A stretch of 64,000 nucleotides of DNA from Bufo bufo (taxonomy: Eukaryota; Chordata; Amphibia; Anura; Bufonidae). The stretch covers positions 333,466,294 to 333,530,293 of the forward strand of contig NC_053390.1 of assembly GCF_905171765.1 (NCBI RefSeq). Reading direction: 5' to 3'. Positions 34,375 through 47,912 of the stretch are shown one piece after another. Position numbers and translations under genes: made by a program. The notes below the pieces were generated by a model, which had not been told where the DNA came from, made no database searches, and worked only from the letters and a program-made list of their open reading frames with translations. Each line of letters begins with the position of its first letter. Position 1 is the stretch's first letter.

Positions 34375-35200
34375 GTGAGTGCAGCATTTTATTGCATCTT
34401 CTTAAATAGAATTGATCCATTGATTGACAGCACGTAAAGAGGAGGCCTTAGCTGACACTCTTCTGCTGTGCGTCTTGCCTGTTCTAGGTAGAATGTTCTG
34501 TACCAAAGAGCTGGCCTGATACTGGCAGAGCAGTAGGAGAGCTTGTTGCTCTACATAAGGCAGTGTTCACACAGCCGCATAGAATTTGCTGCAGAATTAA
34601 CCTAAAAGTGCTTTGCATAATGCAAATTTTGACATGGTTTTTAATTTGGTTATTGCATCGTAGTCTGAGACATTGGTGTTCTAATCTGCTAGAAAATTAT
34701 GGCATATGTGGTGCATGATGCAGAATGGTAAGGGTAGGTTCACAGTTTTTTTTTTGGAGGACTTTTAGAGGCAGGTTTTTCAGCCAAAGCAGAAGTGGAT
34801 CCACCAGGACGGAGAAGTATAAATCCTTCCTTCTAGATTTCTAGTTCCTTTTCGGACCCGCTTCTGGCTGAAATGCTTGCAGGAAAATCTGCTTTAAAAC
34901 CTCTGCCAAAATACTCTGCATGAACCTATCCTGTATACAACTTGCATGCAGATGGGGTTCTGTGAAACCTCATCCCTTGCATTGCACTGTGCTTCATTGT
35001 AGACTTTCTTTTCTTTTTTTTTTTTAATATTTTTTTTATTTATTAAAGCTCCATTCATTCCAATTAGTTGTCCATTTACAGTGAAGAATACCCAGACATG
35101 AGTGGCCCATAGCTCTGTAGGCACTGTAATGTCTGCCACTAATGGATGTCACATGGAAAGTTGACGTTTTAACTGTAGTTTCCTCTTAAAATTTGTACAG
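34375..35200. other. Intron with one small MITE
   Basis: Holds the MITE at 34732-34931 and a T-run around 35010-35040. No other feature seen. Confidence 0.5.
34732..34931. mobile_element. Small TWA-type MITE
   Basis: TAA at 34729-34731, then GGGTAGGTTCACAG; the right side TGCATGAACCTATCC is the degenerate inverse. Arms share GAGGCAGGTTTT and AAAACCTCTGCC. Confidence 0.65.
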
Positions 35201-35277
35201 GTTGGCTTTGAAACTCCTCCCCATATGAGAGTGCCAGGAATGCCTCCAAACCTAGCTGGAATCCCTGGAGGAAAGCC
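35201..35277 (+). CDS. tle1: TLE1 coding exon: SP/WD40 linker
   Basis: 77 nt, phase 0 in and phase 2 out: VGFETPPHMRVPGMPPNLAG, IPGGK and two bases of Pro. Human TLE1 has VGFDPPPHMRVP here, so this supports TLE1 (TLE4 reads HPHIRPP). Acceptor TTTGTACAG, donor CC|GTATGT. Confidence 0.97.
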
Positions 35278-35423
35278 GTATGTATACATTTGGTCACCTT
35301 TTATACCTTGCTGAGTAGTTCTGTCAAGTTCTTCTAAGGCTTAAAAGGAAGTGAAGAAATACAATCTGATCTGCCAGCAGCAGGTTGTGGCTGGGGAAAA
35401 GGTTTATTGTAGCTTGCATTCAT

Positions 35424-37117
35424 TTAAAGAGCTTCTGTCAGTATGATCAACCCTATTAAACCAATCGTATTGCCTGGTACGACTTGATCATCCTGATTTA
35501 AAACTGTACTTTTGCTTATAATCTTGCACCACTGCGGGGATATGGGGACTTCTACATTTATGGAAATTTGGCCGTTCGACCTGGCACAGCTACTCCCCTC
35601 GGTGCTCGGTACACCTCACCTCCCCTTTTTAATAGACAGGTCTAGACAGCCTAGCCTAATGGTGCTTGCGCTGTGGCTCATTTAGTCATTGGTGGCCAAA
35701 TGTTTATGGTGTAAAAACAGTCTTTGGTGTCTGTGTGTTTTTGGCAAAGACTTATGATTTGCATTATTTTGCCAGTGTGATTTGGCCAATATGTATGCAA
35801 TTATTGGTGGCAGCGGAGCCTCTGCAGACCGGAGCGAGCACTGTGCGTGTAGAAGGGAATACTTACCTTTCCATCCTCCCAGCAGCTGCGTTGCTCTCCT
35901 CTGTGAAGCCACAGGCACCTACACTTCCACGAGCACTGATGTCGCTAACGCACACACTGCCACCAATGACTGTTATTACACCATAAATAACGCTGCACCA
36001 CCAATCACTAAGGCCTCTTTCACACGGGCGTCATGAATTTGGGCCAGATAAGATGCGGGTGCTTTGCGGAAAACATTTTAATGCGTTTTGCACGCGCGTG
36101 AGAAAAATCTGCATGTTTGGTACCCAAACCCGAACTTCACAGAAGTTTCGGTTAGGTGTTGTGTAGATATTATTTTCCCTTATAACATGGTTATAAGGGA
36201 AAATAGCATTCTTAATACAGAATGCATAGTACAATAGGGCTGGAGGGGTTAAAAAAAATACTAATCATAATTTAACTCTCCTCATCCACTTGTTCGCGCA
36301 TCCCGGCTTCTCCTCTTTCTTCTTCTTTGAGGAAAAGGACCTGTGGTGACGTCACTGCGCTAATCACATGGTCCATCACCATGGTGATGGATCATGTGGT
36401 GATGAGCGCAGTGACGTCACCACAGGTCCTTTTCCTCCTGGACAGCAAATTAGAAGACAGAAGAGAAGCCGGCTGCGCAAACAAGTGGATGAGGTGAGTT
36501 TAATTTTTTAATTTTTTTTTTAACCCCTCCAGCCCCATTTTACTTGGCATTCTGTATTAAGAATGCTATTATTTTCCCTTATAACCATGTTATAAGGGAA
36601 AATAATAAAGATCAGGTCTCCATCCCGATCATCTTCTAGCAACTGTGCGTGAAAATTGCACCGCTTCCGCACTTGCTTGCGGATGCTTGTGATTTTCACA
36701 CAGCCCCATTCACTTCTATGGGGCCTGCGTTACATGAAAAACGCACAAAATAGAGCATGCTGCGATTTTCACGCTCTGCACAAGTGATGCGTGAAAATCA
36801 CCACTCATGTGCACAGCCCCATAGAAATCAATGGGTCCGGATTCAGTGCGGGTGCAATGCGTACACCTCACGCTGTCTAGCCATGTGAATCAAAGGGGAG
36901 GGGTGAGTGTACTGAGCACCGAGTAGCAATAGCGGTGCTCCAAGGGCTACAGCGGGCCCCTTGGTGCTGAAACTGCTTACTTTCCCTAAATATAAAATTT
37001 CACACTCTGCAGTGGTGCAAGCTAAAAAGAAAGGTATCTGTTAAATCGGCACAATCAACCCTACCAGGCAATATATCTGACTTAATAGGGTTGATCATGC
37101 GGACAGAGGCTCTTTAA
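35424..37117. mobile_element. T2-like element expanded by nested MITEs
   Basis: Ends TTAAAGAGCTTCTGTCAGTA and the inverse of TTAAAGAGCCTCTGTCCGCA, with TTAA at 35424-35427 and 37114-37117; subterminal ATGATCAACCCTATTAA is mirrored. Two further elements lie inside: a small palindrome at about 35684-36009 (CATTGGTGG...ACACCATAAATAAC) and the MITE from 36012. Confidence 0.85.
36012..36905. mobile_element. Harbinger-like MITE with a ~450-bp internal palindrome
   Basis: TAA (36009-36011) precedes GGCCTCTTTCACACGGGCGT; the right end near 36900 is degraded. Inside, 36150-36605 is a palindrome: ATTTTCCCTTATAACATG arms, GCATTCTTAATACAGAATGC, GCGCAAACAAGTGGATGAGG and GTGACGTCACTGCGC, centred on CCATCACCATGGTGATGG (about 36373). 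Confidence 0.8.
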
Positions 37118-39481
<2,364 letters not shown>

Positions 39482-39669
39482 TAAGTCATTGTGCCTCCTG
39501 CTGATAAGTTACTTCTGTTAATGGGGCTAAAAATCTAGTCCTTATATTGGTTCCTCCCTGATGTTAAAGCTGCGGACATCGTTGGGGCTTATCCACGGGT
39601 CAGTGTGCTGTGCAAGTTCTCTATGGACAGCACGCGGATCCATAGAATTTTATAATGTGTATTCAGACA

Positions 39670-39806
39670 GGTGTAAAGACTGGCTGGCTTATTTGCTAGC
39701 AACCAATCGGATTCCATCTTACACTGTCCAAAAGAGCTCTGAGAAATGAAAGGTGGAATCTGATTGTTTGCTACGGGCAACTAAACCAGTTTTACTTTAC
39801 ACCACT
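39670..39806. repeat. Diverged copy of the 18777 MITE
   Basis: GCTAGCAACCAATCGGATTC on the left and GGTGGAATCTGATTGTTTGC on the right with CCAGTTTTACTTTACACCA, matching the arms of the element at 18777-18908. Confidence 0.75.
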
Positions 39807-39997
39807 TTAGATTTATTTATCTTTTTTTCTTTTACGGATCGTTTGTTCCCAGGAAACGCACAGCAGCATGAGCTACTTTGGTCTGTTTTGTGAACAAAGT
39901 GCATATTCTGTTCAGTTGAACCAGAACACATTGCATAGAAATTTGCAAAAAAAGTTCAATCACTATGAAAAGACACTGACCCACGTCCAGAACTTTA

Positions 39998-40233
39998 CGG
40001 CACATGTGCACGTTCAGGATTCATGTGCGGAGAATCCGCACTGAAATTCGCAGGCAGATCCGTGTAGTCAGTCCGCATCAATTGGTGCGGATTTTACTCT
40101 CCCAATTGAAGTGAATGGAGAAAATCCGCGAGGAAAAAAGCTGCATTGTGAATTTCAAATTCTCATAGAATACAATGTACATGACCACCGGTGCGGATTT
40201 TCCGCACGCAATCTTGAAAGTGTGCATTTAGCC
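39998..40233. mobile_element. TTA-flanked MITE
   Basis: TTA at 39995-39997 and 40234-40236. CGGCACATGTGCACGTTCAG at the left; inverted AATCCGCAC / GTGCGGATT pairs inside; AAAGTGTGCATTTAGCC at the right. Confidence 0.7.
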
Positions 40234-40899
40234 TTACAGTTGAAAAATTTAGATGCTTTCTGCCAGTTGGTTTGATGCTCGATGGCCTGCTACACATTTA
40301 ACTAGTGTGCCCCCTTCACAGAATTGGTAAGAGTAAGCCCACGACACACGTTGCCTACACATAATGTAATGTTACAGTAGCATTAAGTGGATGAGATTTT
40401 CCAAAAGTTTTCAAAGTTCAACGGTCATGCCTTGGGTTTAAAAAACCTGCACTTGGTCAATTTCCTCTGCGGAAGGAGCTCTGATTTATTGCAGATCTTC
40501 TCCATTGACTTCAGTGGCTAAAACAAAGTCCACAGATCTTCAGGTGATGGATTGTAGCAGATGACTCTGCTGATTTCCATCCTTTGCAGTCTTCCACCCT
40601 AAGGCCTCATGCACGCGACCGTATTTTGTATCCATGTCCAATCATCATTTCTCGCCCAGTTTCCTTGGGGGACACAGAAGACCTTGGTATAGCTCGTCTC
40701 CATAGGAGGCGTGACACTAAGTGAAAACTGTTAAGCCCCTCCTCCACAGCTATACCCTCAGCCTGGAGAGAGAGACTGCCAGTTTTTGCTTAGTGTCCAA
40801 GGAGGCAAGACACTCCCTGCTCTGCAGGGCTGTTTTCTCCTTGTTTAAATTTTAGATTTTTACTTTTTTCTTTTTGTTCCAGATCATCAGAGACAACAG

Positions 40900-42060
40900 A
40901 GACGCACTAGACCTCTCTGTTTCTCCCGGGGTTGAGCTGCGCCAGTGCCGGTCACCCGCACTGCTGCCTCCCCCACAGAAGGCAAGGTGGATCAGGGCAG
41001 CCTAGCTCCCCTACATCCCGCCAGCGCAAGGGTCGCCCGCACACCAAGTCCCTCTTCCAGCGTCCTGCCACTACGGTGCCAGTAGCTGAAGGGGCGACCC
41101 TGCTGGAATGGACCGAGGGTGAAGACGGCTGTGGTAAGAGAGAGGCTTCTCCAGCCCTACGTCCCCCACCCTGGTCTCCTGCGTGCCTGACCCCCATACT
41201 GGGCCTCTGGACCCTTCCCCTGCTGGACCTAGGCTGGCCCCTGGGGTGCAATCTGCTCCCCGCCCCTTTTTCCTGGCCCTCATAGTACATGCAGCTAGTG
41301 GCTGTCTCCCCACAGCTAGCTGCAGAAGCTGCGACATAGTTTTTGCCGTCGCCTGCCTTCTCCTCACGGGCACCCCCTCTCTGGTCCCCCCCATCTCGCC
41401 TGATCACATTGGGCCTTACCGGAGTGTGCAGGACGCTGCAGTGGAGTAAGGCCTCACCTCCGGCCAGCACTAATATTCCGGTGCGGCCGGGCGCCACAAA
41501 AATTTTAGGCTCCTTGGGGTGGGCTCGAGGTGGGCTCCCGCGGCCGGCGAGCCGCCATTCCGGGCCCCTTACTCTTCCGGCCGGCGGGGTGGGCTCCCGC
41601 GGCCAGCAAGCCGCCATTCCGGGTCCCTGTCTCTTCCGGCCGGCGGGGTGGGCTACCGCGGCCGGCATTGGGCTTGACTATGCAAATTTGGTCCCAGGCT
41701 TCGCGACCTGCTGGGCCGCAGTTCCGACCGGCCCGCGGGGTGGGCTCCCGCGGCCGGTTTGAAGCGCCATTCCGCCTCAGGCCCCGGCGGTATAACGGGC
41801 CGGGCGCCGCAAATTTAGCCCCCGGCTTCGCGGCCTACTAGGCCGCAATATTCCGGTCTCTGGTGGAGGGGGCGGGAACTTCTCCAGGCACGAATTCTTC
41901 CCGCCTGGAGGTTCCTCCGCCCTCTGGGGATCGCAGCGCCACCCTCCAGGCCGGATCCCTGTTAACCCTTTGGGTACAGGCCGGCTCCCAAATGGGCCTG
42001 TATAGTTGGCCCCCCTTTTTTCCTGTCTCTCAGGTGCCCCTATATGGTGGCTCCCCTTTA
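40900..42060 (+). other. GC-rich 5' internal region of the DIRS element
   Basis: Strongly GC-rich with repeated GCGGCCGGCG(A/G)GCCGCCATTCCGGG-type words (41530-41770, three to four copies). The position fits the gag-like region of DIRS elements, but no protein motif is recognisable. Open frames on both strands result from base composition. Confidence 0.4.
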
Positions 42061-42269
42061 GCCTCAGAGAGGCTGTGTTTAAAAAAAAAAAATAATAATA
42101 AAATAAATAAATAACAGATCACTAATTTCTATTGGACTGCGCAGGACGCTGCAGCCTCATCAGTAGTGCTGCATGTCTGCATGACCTCTTTCCACAGGCG
42201 GCATGGTGTTGCGCTCCCAGCCTGCGTCGCTGCTAGGGCATTTCCCCTTTTAGGCGGTTTTCTTGCCTC

Positions 42270-43560
42270 TTCCAGGATACGGCGCTGGCCAAGTGCATGC
42301 GGCCCTTCCGTAGGCAGCATTCATCATCTCTCCAGTTATGGTGCCTGCCATGTGCATATCCCCCCCCCTCCTAGGCGGGATACCGCACTCTCCCTGGCTG
42401 CCGGCTGGCCATGTGCATGACCCCCTTCTTAGGCGGAATACTGCACCTTCACCGGATACGGTGCTGGCCATGTGCACGACCCCCCTTCCATAAGCGGAAC
42501 GCTGCACTCTCTCTGGATTTGCTGCCGGCCATGTGCGTGACCCCCTTCCATGGGCGGAACGCAGCACTCACTGGATTCGCTGCCGGCCATGTGTGTGCCC
42601 CCTTCTCTAGGCGGAACGCTGCACTCTCACTGGATTCGCTGCCGGCCATGTGCGTGACCCCCTTCCTGGGCGGAACGCAGCACTCTCATTGGATCTGTTG
42701 CCGATCATGTGCATGACCCCCTTTTTTTAGGCGGAATACTGCACTCTCACCGGATACGGTACTGGCTATGTGCACGACCCCCTTCCATAGGCGGAATGCT
42801 GCACTTTCACTGATGTGCTATGATGTACTCTCACTGGTTTTGCTGCCGGCCATTTCATAGGTGGTATGCTGCACTCTCATTGAATTCCCTGCCGGCCTTT
42901 GGTATGCCTCCTTCCCTCAGGCAGCATACATACATCCCTCTGTCTGTGGTTGTTTCCTCGCAGGTACGTTGCTGGCCATGTGCATGTACCCCATACATGG
43001 CGGGGTGCTTGCACTCTCGCTGGATCCGCTGTCGGCCATATGCATGACCCCTCTTCCGTGGGCGGTGTACGCACTCTTGCTGGATTCGCTGCCAGCCAGG
43101 GGCATGCCTTCCTTCCTCAGGCGACATACACACATTCTTACTGACTGTGTGTGTCTCTCGCCAGTACGTTGCTGGCCATGTGTATGACTCCCATACATGG
43201 CGGTGTGCTCGCACTCTCCCTGGATGAGATGCTGGCCATGTGCTTTACCCCCCTTTTTCTGGGCGGCATGCTACACTCTCACCGGATACATTACTGGCCA
43301 TGAGAATAGCCCTCTAACATGGGTGGAACGCTTGCACTTCCATTGGATACGGTGCTGGCCTTGTGCGTGACCACCCCTCATTTCAAGGGCAGAATTTGGC
43401 ACGCTCATGAGATTCACGGCTGTCCTTGTATGGCTGTGCTGGACTTGTACATGTCCCCCTTCATTGGCAGAGTAGTGGCACTCTCACAGAGTTCAGTGTT
43501 GGGTGTATTATTGCACACTCACTTAATGCTAGGATACCCCTGTGCATGTTCCCCTTTCAC
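42270..43560. repeat. ~60-bp minisatellite inside the DIRS element
   Basis: About 20 diverged units of 58-64 bp. The core is CCGGCCATGTGCGTGACCCC, then CTTCC, AGGCGGAACGCTGCACTCTC and ACTGGATTCGCTG. The most regular units are at 42520-42720; units toward 43560 are degenerate. Confidence 0.85.
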
Positions 43561-45180
43561 TAGGTGGACCTCCTGCGTTCCTGCTGGATTATAGGGTATG
43601 TCCTGCTTCTCTGAAGTAGGTACGGCCTTAGGCATCACTCCCTTTTGGGACGGGCCTTTGCACTCTTGCCGACTACAGTTGGCCAGGTACAATTTCCCCC
43701 CTTTCGGGGCGGACTGATTGCGTTCCATCGCATGCTATACTAGGTTTGTGCATAACTCCCTTTCAGGTTGCACTTTGCAATTCCGTACATGCTGTGGCAC
43801 TCTGGGGCGAGCCCCCCTTTTTCTAGGTGGGTTGGCCTTCTCGCTGCTTACGGGGCTGCTCGTACGTATGCCTCACCTGCTTCCTGCGGCATACTTTTGT
43901 TTTCTTGGGATACGATGCTTGCCGCAAGCCTTGCACTCGTCTCTAAGGAGTTCATTCTGTCCACCTGACCGGACAGGCTCTGCTGCACCGAGCTGGGTGG
44001 TACTCATTCATTTAGTTGGCCTTTCATTCAAAGGAGTGTTCGTGGGTCCTAGATGCATGCCCATTCGTCCTTCCGCAGCATTGCTTCCCTGCGCTAGTGG
44101 TCACATGGTCGAGAGTGCTGTTGTCTGCAGCGCCTCTCGAATTCTTCGTTGGCTCTGGCAGGACTGCGGTTCCCTTGCCTGCTGCAATTTCCTCCTCTTC
44201 GGATGCAGTGTGGTATGAGTCCTTCCTCTTGGCGCCTCTACGCTTCTGTCTGATCTGCTACCAGGTTCGGGCTGCTCTTCTCGGGAAGGTCACCCAACTT
44301 CTCTTGGGTGCTCGATTACCCAGGTCCGGAGGACCTCCGCCTTGGGTTCTTCAGGGTATTCGCCTTCTGCGAGGCAGTGAACCGGGCGTCTCAGTGTAGC
44401 GGGTTCCGCTTTTGAGCTGTCCTATGGCTTCCCTGTTGCCCACTCCTCCTCTTTTCGGTTGGAGGGTGTTATGCCGGCCTCTGTCTCGACTACCTTATCT
44501 CGCCGGCTTTGTTTGGCTCCCGCTCGGTACAGATCACTCCGATGTGGCTTCCCGCCAGACTTAAGAGGCTGTTCTTTCACTGTCCTCCCCTCTGGGGAGA
44601 GCATGGTTGTTCATGTGGATGGTTCCGGTGTTCCTTTTGGCCTCGTACTGTCTCCCTTGTTCACACTGGCTGTATTAGCTGTGTGCCTATTTACCGAGTC
44701 TACCGCGTTCTGTCCTCCCACTGAGTGCAGATTGCGTGGTCCATTCTAAGACAATGGTCCTGCTGTAGACTTACCTTCTCGGTAACTTGGGGGGACTACC
44801 TTTCGGTCCAGATTGTCCTTTGATCTCCCACACCGGGACTGTACAACGTGGTTACTTCAGCATGGACTTTAGCCTGTCTTGTCCTGGCATCTGGCGGATC
44901 CTTTGGTTTCTTTCCGTCTGTCCTTCTGCTCCCCCACTCGGGTGGATACGGGACAACGTTGCTCGAGGGCCGACGGGACTAGTTTTGTCGACCCTTCTGC
45001 CCTTGTTACTGGTCTGCGCCTGATCACATTAGGTTTTCCCCCGCTTGCCAGGCGACTCCAGCGGGTTCGCTACTGTCCGCTCCTGGCTGTGTTTCGTCCA
45101 GGATCTGTCGTAAGACTTAGGGTTTTTTGTCTTGGGTTCTGTGGGAAGCTGTGCATTCCCCACTCTGAATTTCTCTCCCC

Positions 45181-45976
45181 ATGGTTCTGTCTTTTTTTCA
45201 GTCCGGCCTGGACCTGGGACTGGGACTCCTTTACTTGAGGTGTCAAGTGTCGGCGCTGTTCTTCCTCTTCCAGCGTTCCCCGGCCCTCTGGGCCTGTCAA
45301 GACCTTCTTCCTCGGAGTGGCTCTTTGGTTCCTCTGTACTGTCCTTCGGTACCGCCCTGGGGACTATATACTGAGCTCTCGGCGCTCCAATCTTGTCCTT
45401 GGAGCCGGTACAGAAGTTCTCTCTACCCCTTCTGTCCTGTACGGTTGTGTTTCAGTATCAGTCGTGTCTGACGGGTGCCTGAATGGCCCCTTTTTTGTTA
45501 CGAGCCTTCTGTCTTTTCCAGGACAGGGCTGTTCTACATCCTGTTTCTTTCTTCCTTCCTTCCTTCTGAAGGTGGTGTTTGCCTTTCGCTTCAACACTTC
45601 ACCTATTTGGACGTTGTTTGGGCCTTGCCGTTTTTACTTGGAGATCTCCGACTCTTGTCGACGTTCGGCCTCTTGGGTTTCCAGGAGGTCTGTGCATAGG
45701 GTTGACGGACTCCAGGGTGGTTTTTCCTCCGCTTGATCAGATTGGCTATTGCTGAGTTTACCGCACCAAGGACAGGATTCTGTCTTTGGTGTCACCGTTC
45801 ATTTCACCAGAGCAGTCGGTGCCTCCTGGGCCGGAGGCATTGGGCTTCGGCCATGCATTTGGGCAAGGCGGCCACAGGTCTTCCTTGCACTCCTTACCGA
45901 GTTCTACAGGGTGCATACTCTGACTTTGGCAGATGCTGCCTTGGCCCGCCTGGGTCTGCAGGCGGCGGTTCATTGA
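45181..45976 (+). pseudogene. DIRS tyrosine recombinase pseudogene
   Basis: Broken over several frames. 45181-45471 reads SALFFLFQR then VPPWGLYTELSALQS; about 45540-45610 reads SFLLKVVFAFRFN; 45749-45976 reads HFTRAVGASWAGG then LLTEFYRVHTLTLADAALA. The HFTR segment fits the catalytic HxxR box and the FYRVH Tyr the nucleophile. This resembles vertebrate DIRS recombinases as I remember them. Frameshifts and stops make it inactive. Confidence 0.7.
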
Positions 45977-46040
45977 TGCCTTTCGGGTGCTTCACCTTGG
46001 TGCTGTGGTCCCTCCCCCTTTTGGACTGCTTTTGAACGTC

Positions 46041-46143
46041 CCAAGGTTTTCTGTGTCCCCCAAGGAAACTGGGCGAGAAAACGAGATTTTTGTATAACTT
46101 ACCAGTAAAATCTCTTTCTCGCTCTTTCCTTGGGAGACACAGC
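46041..46143. repeat. DIRS internal complementary region (ICR)
   Basis: 46045-46080 (TTTTCTGTGTCCCCCAAGG, AAACTGGGCGAGAAA) is the complement of the left DIRS end. 46078-46143 (AACGAGATTTTTGTATAACT, TACCAGTAAAATCTC, CTTTCTCGCTC) is the complement of the right end. In DIRS elements this region templates the joined ends of the circular intermediate. Confidence 0.85.
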
Positions 46144-46645
46144 ACCCACCCATTCATTGTTTTTTTCTCTGTACGGTTTCCGAGTTTTTGTTACCCGTTG
46201 GGTAGTTGGCTTGTTGGTTCCTTGTTGGACTTTGCCAGTTGCGTGTCCAAGTAGTGAGAAAAGGCAGTCTCTCTCTCCAGGCTGAGGGTATAGCTGTGGA
46301 GGAGGGGCTTAACAGTTTTCACTTAGTGTCACGCCTCCTATGGAGATGAGCTATACCCAAGGTCTTCTGTGTCCCCCAAGGAAAGAGCGAGAAAGAGATT
46401 TTACTGGTAAGTTATACAAAAATCTCGTTTTTTTTTTTGTCGACAAAAAAAGCACAGGGATGCTGTCCACATGCTTATGTCCTATTCTTGTCTTTATTGG
46501 AAACGAGTCCTTTTTAGTTATGAAAAATGCAGATTGCACATGGAAGCTGTCCATACTTTTCAGACCTCAATATAGACGCGGTCGTGTGCATGAAGCCTAA
46601 TTGTGCTTTATCTTGCTAAACTCCATGAAATGGGATGAAACATAA

Positions 46646-46829
46646 GGGTATATTCACACATGACAGACTTTTTTTTCTTTTTTTTTCCATCGATTTCTGC
46701 AGCTGTTCCCTTTATCTGAATAGAGCTTGCAGACATCTGTGTGCCTAATGCAGAAAAATCCCATTGACTTGTTTGAATTTTCAGTTGCAGAAATTTCTGC
46801 AACCCATCTGCTATGTGTGAACATATCCC
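46646..46829. mobile_element. Small MITE, TATTCACACAT ends
   Basis: TAA (46643-46645), GGGTATATTCACACATGACA at the left; GCTATGTGTGAACATATCCC at the right. Arms share TTCTGCA/TGCAGAAA. Confidence 0.75.
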
Positions 46830-47910
46830 AAGGCTTTCATGTGTTCACATTCCTGTTTCCAGCATTTTTTTTTTTTAACATTTATTTTTTTTGAGGTCTT
46901 CCGTTGTGATTACCAGTGTTTTTTTTATTGCACTGCTAAATACGTCTGCAAGGGGAGGGCAAGTAGTAGGGGAGCCAGACTTCCCTTTAAATGGATATTT
47001 TGATGGCTTTCCTGGAGGGTAATGTCATTTCATTATAGTGAAATGCTGACATGGAGTTCTTGGGAACTGACCTTTTGTATTTTATGCTCCATGACCCTGA
47101 CATTTGGAATATCTTAATACCAGCAATGAATGCCAAAAGGGTTAAACAAGGCTTAGCAGGGATTTTTATTTAATTGCTCTTAGAGCTAGGTTGTATGTAG
47201 CTCACATCTTTCTGAATCCTATTAGGTTGGCAAACCTGCTTGTATAGAAGGCCAGCAAACTATTCTGTCTGGAATAAATCCACGAGGCTTTACAGGCTGT
47301 TTGGCAGGCGCATGACAGATTTGGGACTGATAATTCTCCTCCCAACCTTCAGATGTAATTTTAAGCAAGCACAGCCAGTGTCGTCCTGGCATAACCTCCC
47401 TTACACCCACCCCACACCCCTGGTCAAAGTGCTGTGTATCTGTTAAATGCTTGTGTGGGTCTATTACATCAGTAAAAGTGAGCGCTTTAATATTGACAGA
47501 CTTGGATAAAGTTCTTTACTCCCATTAACATTACCTCTTTAAATAAGGATCAGCCTCAGATTTCTGTTGCAGATTGTGCAGGAGATGCAAATCAAGTTTT
47601 CCCGATGTGTTTTTACTATGTGAACATCCCCATTGCCATCGTATAGTGGCAGTGCTTGGTATTGCAGCCCAGCCCCATTGGCTGGAATGCGGCTGAGCTG
47701 CAACTAGGCCTTGTGACCGGTGTACAGTGAGGTCACATGGCCTCTTCTAACAGCTGAACGGCAGGGTCCATGCAGATCTGATATTGATGACCTCTCCCCT
47801 GGATAGGTCATCAATAGTACCTCACAGATAACCCCATTTAAGAGCTTAATCACATGACCTATTTCTCTTCAGTGTGCAAACCATTTTTAGGACTGTACAA
47901 CCCACTGACT
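46830..47910. other. Intron; possible conserved non-coding sequence at about 47030-47430, T2-like remnant at about 47640-47840
   Basis: 47030-47430 is repeat-free with balanced composition. 47640-47840 shares GGATAGGTCATCAATA and AACAGCTGAACGG with the T2-like family of 11327-11731. Confidence 0.35.
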
Positions 47911-47912
47911 AA

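Larger units (their letters stand above)
40648..46430 (+). mobile_element. DIRS-type tyrosine-recombinase retrotransposon, 5.8 kb
   Basis: Inverted terminal repeats of about 140 bp (40665-40800 and 46262-46375) share GGTATAGCT, CTATAGGAGGCGTGACACTA-type and GTTAAGCCCCTCCTCCACAG words. The extreme ends are TTTCTCGCCCAGTTTCC and AAAATCTCGTTT. An internal complementary region at 46041-46143 carries, joined head to tail, the complement of both ends. This inverted-terminal plus ICR layout defines DIRS elements. There is no target-site duplication, as expected. Inside are a GC-rich segment (40900-42060), a ~60-bp tandem array and a decayed tyrosine recombinase. I could not recognise reverse transcriptase. 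Confidence 0.85.
40603..46597. mobile_element. Harbinger-like MITE split by a DIRS insertion
   Basis: TAA (40600-40602), GGCCTCATGCACGCGACCG at the left; ACGCGGTCGTGTGCATGAAGCC then TAA (46598-46600) at the right. Only 40603-40647 and 46431-46597 belong to the MITE; the DIRS element fills the gap, so the MITE is older. Confidence 0.85.

Noticed and set aside
40932..41841. Long Pro/Arg-rich frames on both strands, up to 238 codons
   Set aside because: Base-composition frames in the GC-rich DIRS interior; no domain and no matching codon bias.
42250..43214. Repetitive open frames (AHGMW/WPAANP-like repeats)
   Set aside because: Translations of the ~60-bp tandem array in several frames; no evidence of a repeat protein.
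42230..43560. CRISPR-like array of regularly spaced repeats
   Set aside because: Eukaryotic context, units are contiguous and diverged without unique spacers; it is a minisatellite.
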